A stretch of 17,698 nt of DNA from Bacteroidales bacterium. GTDB taxonomy: Bacteria > Bacteroidota > Bacteroidia > Bacteroidales > UBA4181. A model generated the notes under the pieces. It searched no databases. It had not been told where the DNA came from and worked only from the letters and a program-made list of their open reading frames with translations. Positions 15,653 through 17,698 of this stretch are shown one piece after another (position 1 is the first letter of the stretch; each line of letters starts with the position of its first letter). Location of the stretch: positions 1 to 17,698 of the forward strand of contig JAQVSH010000014.1 of the NCBI GenBank assembly GCA_028700615.1, read 5' to 3'. The position numbers were made by a program, and so were the translations under genes.

Positions 15653-15674
15653 ATTAACTTCATCAATCAATATA

Positions 15675-15709
15675 AATGTCAGTATGCGTGTCATACTGAC
15701 ATTTTTTTT
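15675..15709 (+). terminator. Intrinsic terminator after secG
   Basis: The arms AATGTCAGTATG (15675-15686) and CATACTGACATT (15692-15703) form a perfect 12-bp stem with the five-base loop CGTGT. A run of eight T's follows at 15702-15709, overlapping the stem base. It lies 22 bases after the secG stop and should insulate groESL from the upstream operon. Confidence 0.92.
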
Positions 15710-15753
15710 GCTATTTTGTCGCTTCATCTCCGCTAAAAAACACATTGTTGACT

Positions 15754-15770
15754 TTGGCACGTATTATGAA
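15754..15770 (+). promoter_or_regulatory. Candidate sigma-54 (-24/-12) promoter before groES
   Basis: TTGGCACGTATTATGAA matches the sigma-54 consensus TTGGCACG-N4-TTGCA at 11 of 13 defined positions. The -24 half is perfect and the spacing between GG and the -12 position is correct. The -12 half reads ATGAA; the missing C of the GC pair is a serious mismatch. A start site would fall near 15781, with a leader of about 43 bases. No CIRCE-type inverted repeat is present. Competing but imperfect housekeeping elements are TAGTTGTG (15774-15781) and TATGTTTA (15797-15804), each one mismatch from TAnnTTTG and preceded by a TTTG/TTG at a short 17-base spacing. Confidence 0.35.
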
Positions 15771-15823
15771 GAGTAGTTGTGTCACACTTATTCATGTATG
15801 TTTAACTCATAAAAATAAAAAAC

Positions 15824-16099
15824 ATGTCTGTAAACGTTAAGCCTTTGTCCGACAGAGTTCTTGTAGAACCCTCGGCTGCAGAATCAAAAACCGCCAGTGG
15901 TCTGATTATCCCTGAAACCGCAAAAGAAAAACCCCAGCAGGGAACTGTGGTTGCCGTTGGCCCCGGGAAAAAAGATGAACCCATGGAAGTTAAAGTAGGA
16001 GACAAAGTTTTGTATGGTAAATATTCCGGAAATGAACTTACCGTAGACGGAAAGGATTATCTGATGATGCATCAGTCTGATATTATGGCCATTATCTAA
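15824..16099 (+). CDS. groES: Co-chaperonin GroES
   Basis: GroES forms the seven-membered lid that closes the GroEL folding chamber. The 91-residue product is of typical length. It starts with VKPLSDRVLVEPSAAESKT, carries the mobile loop with TASGLIIPETAKEKPQQGTVVAVGPG at about residues 23-48, whose I-I-P part is the GroEL-binding tripeptide region, and ends with LTVDGKDYLMMHQSDIMAII. The gene lies 171 bases after secG, separated by a strong terminator, and 29 bases ahead of groL on the same strand, the normal groES-groL operon order. The upstream region carries a sigma-54-like element and lacks a CIRCE repeat. Confidence 0.97.
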   Translation: MSVNVKPLSDRVLVEPSAAESKTASGLIIPETAKEKPQQGTVVAVGPGKKDEPMEVKVGDKVLYGKYSGNELTVDGKDYLMMHQSDIMAII

Positions 16100-16128
16100 C
16101 ATTAAAAACCATTTAAAACAAAATAATT

Positions 16129-17698
16129 ATGGCAAAAGAAATTTTATTCAATATCGAATCCCGGGATTTATTGAAAAAAGGGGTTGATCAATTGGCCAAT
16201 GCAGTAAAAGTCACACTGGGCCCGAAAGGCAGAAATGTAGTGATTGAAAAGAAATTTGGAGCTCCTCAGGTTACCAAAGACGGAGTCACCGTGGCCAAAG
16301 AAATTGAGTTGAGTGATAAATTTGAAAATATCGGGGCTCAACTGGTTAAAGAAGTTGCTTCCAAAACCAACGATGATGCCGGAGACGGAACAACTACAGC
16401 TACCATACTGGCTCAGTCCATTGTTTCAGTGGGGTTGAAAAACGTAACCGCCGGAGCCAATCCTATGGATCTGAAACGGGGTATTGATAAAGCCGTTGCT
16501 GCAGTTATCGCCGACTTGAAAAAACAATCTCAGGAAGTCGGAGACGACCTGAGCAAAATCGAACAGGTTGCCACCATCTCTGCCAACAATGACGTTGAAA
16601 TCGGTAAATTAATTGCCGAAGCTATGGGCAAGGTCAAGAAAGAAGGCGTTATTACCATAGAAGAAGCGAAAGTATCTGACACTTATGTTGATGTAGTGGA
16701 AGGTATGCAGTTTGACCGTGGATACATTTCTCCCTATTTCGTAACGGATACCGAAAAAATGGAAGCCGTTCTCGAAAATCCTTATGTATTGATCTATGAC
16801 AAGAAGATCTCTTCGATGAAGGAATTTTTACCCATCCTCGAAGCTTCTTTACAATCAGGAAAACCCCTGTTGATCATTTGTGAAGACATTGACGGAGAAG
16901 CTCTCGCTACTTTGGTTGTCAACAAACTGCGTGGTTCTTTGAGAATCTGTGCAGTAAAAGCTCCGGGATTTGGTGACCGCCGGAAAGAAATGCTCGAAGA
17001 CATTGCAATCCTCACCGGAGGTACTGTTATTTCGGAAGAAAAAGGTTTGAAACTGGAAGGAGCCACCCTTGAAATGTTAGGGACAGCCGAAAAGATTCAG
17101 GTCAATAAAGACAATACCACCATTGTTAACGGAGGTGGAGAAAAGAAAAACATCCAGTCTCGTATCAGCCAGATCAGAGCTCAGATGGAAATCACCACCT
17201 CTGATTATGACAAGGAAAAACTTCAGGAACGTTTGGCTAAATTAGCCGGCGGAGTTGCTGTTCTGTACATCGGAGCTGCCACCGAAGTAGAAATGAAAGA
17301 AAAGAAAGACCGCGTCAACGATGCATTAAGCGCTACCCGCGCCGCCGTTGAAGAGGGAATTATCCCCGGCGGAGGAGTCGGATACATCAGAGCCATCAGT
17401 GCAATTGCCAACCTCAAAGGTGAGAACGAAGATGAAACCACGGGGATCAAGATCATCCGTCGCGCCATCGAAGAACCTTTGCGTCAGATTGTTGAAAACG
17501 CCGGTGGAGATGGTTCCGTAGTCGTTCAGAAAGTCAAAGAAGGTAAAGGTGATTTCGGATACAACGCCCGTACGGATAAATATGAAAAGCTGGTAGCAGC
17601 CGGTGTTATTGATCCTACCAAAGTCTCCCGTGTAGCGCTCGAAAATGCAGCTTCTATAGCAGGTATGTTCCTGAGCACGGAATGTGTGAGTGCCGACA
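16129..17698 (+). CDS. groL: Chaperonin GroEL, 3' end beyond the window
   Basis: The ATG at 16129 opens a frame that stays open to the end of the window, giving 523 complete codons of a protein normally near 545 residues. GroEL is the ATP-driven folding chamber that works with GroES. Hallmarks are MAKEILFNIESRDLLKKGVD at the start, VKVTLGPKGRNVVIEKKFGAP, the ATP-binding DDAGDGTTTAT with the catalytic Asp, GMQFDRGYISPYFVT, VKAPGFGDRRKEMLEDIA, KLAGGVAVLYIGAATEVEMKEKKDR, and EGIIPGGGVGYIRA. The sequence stops in the S-T-E-C-V-S-A-D region, so about the last 20-25 residues, including any Gly/Met-rich tail, are missing. It is translated together with groES 29 bases upstream. Confidence 0.98.
   Translation, partial: MAKEILFNIESRDLLKKGVDQLANAVKVTLGPKGRNVVIEKKFGAPQVTKDGVTVAKEIELSDKFENIGAQLVKEVASKTNDDAGDGTTTATILAQSIVSVGLKNVTAGANPMDLKRGIDKAVAAVIADLKKQSQEVGDDLSKIEQVATISANNDVEIGKLIAEAMGKVKKEGVITIEEAKVSDTYVDVVEGMQFDRGYISPYFVTDTEKMEAVLENPYVLIYDKKISSMKEFLPILEASLQSGKPLLIICEDIDGEALATLVVNKLRGSLRICAVKAPGFGDRRKEMLEDIAILTGGTVISEEKGLKLEGATLEMLGTAEKIQVNKDNTTIVNGGGEKKNIQSRISQIRAQMEITTSDYDKEKLQERLAKLAGGVAVLYIGAATEVEMKEKKDRVNDALSATRAAVEEGIIPGGGVGYIRAISAIANLKGENEDETTGIKIIRRAIEEPLRQIVENAGGDGSVVVQKVKEGKGDFGYNARTDKYEKLVAAGVIDPTKVSRVALENAASIAGMFLSTECVSAD

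Noticed and set aside
16794..17066. 90-codon minus-strand frame within groL
   Set aside because: It is antisense to a strongly conserved chaperonin gene, and its serine- and proline-rich translation is typical of a back-frame.
1..17698. CRISPR array, tRNA or rRNA genes, insertion sequences, prophage or defence genes
   Set aside because: No direct-repeat array, cloverleaf-like sequence, transposase, integrase or terminal inverted repeat was seen; intergenic gaps are all under 175 bases and explained by promoters and terminators.

Overview
The window is a gene-dense chromosomal segment of about 43% GC (estimated by eye) from a Bacteroidota bacterium, most likely of the order Bacteroidales. The pointers are a NigD-like lipoprotein, a C69 dipeptidase, an LptE-type lipoprotein directly ahead of secG, an AraC-type regulator, and several intergenic matches to the Bacteroidota housekeeping promoter (-7 TAnnTTTG with a TTG/TTTG about 19-20 bases upstream). 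There are no rRNA or tRNA genes, insertion sequences, phage genes or CRISPR arrays that I can see. No stretch longer than 300 bases lacks a gene; the longest gaps are 171 bases (before groES), 153 bases (before the araC-type gene) and 131 bases (between mqnB and the sigma-54 activator gene).

Layout. 1-952 (+): the 3' end of a C69 dipeptidase gene, then rplS (ribosomal protein L19), ending in a symmetric terminator shared with the convergent gene. 1024-7045 (-): a stand-alone AraC-type DNA-binding protein with its own promoter, then (upstream) uvrA, a secreted M64 metallopeptidase and tilS. tilS, M64 and uvrA are almost contiguous and probably form one transcript. 7122-10253 (-): pdxJ, manA, engB and a NigD-like lipoprotein, probably one transcript ending at a hairpin terminator at 7074-7098. 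10345-11175 (+): mqnD alone, flanked by minus-strand genes on both sides. 11185-12725 (-): mqnB and nadK with overlapping stop and start codons. 12857-15652 (+): a sigma-54 activator without a receiver domain, an LptE-like lipoprotein, a TPR-like protein and secG, in one tight operon with a promoter in front and a strong terminator behind. 15824-17698 (+): groES and groL, the latter cut by the window edge.

How the genes fit together. Most are housekeeping: translation (rplS, tilS), ribosome assembly (engB), DNA repair (uvrA), cofactors (pdxJ for vitamin B6, nadK for NADP, mqnB and mqnD for menaquinone by the futalosine route), sugar phosphate metabolism (manA), envelope biogenesis (lptE-like, secG) and protein folding (groESL). 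I found no obviously new multi-gene system. The points most worth a second look are: a sigma-54-like -24/-12 element in front of groESL, lying downstream of a sigma-54 activator gene in the adjacent operon; a UvrA lacking two of the cysteine pairs normally seen in its N-terminal half; a free-standing AraC DNA-binding domain; and the opposite-strand placement of mqnD between pdxJ and nadK.
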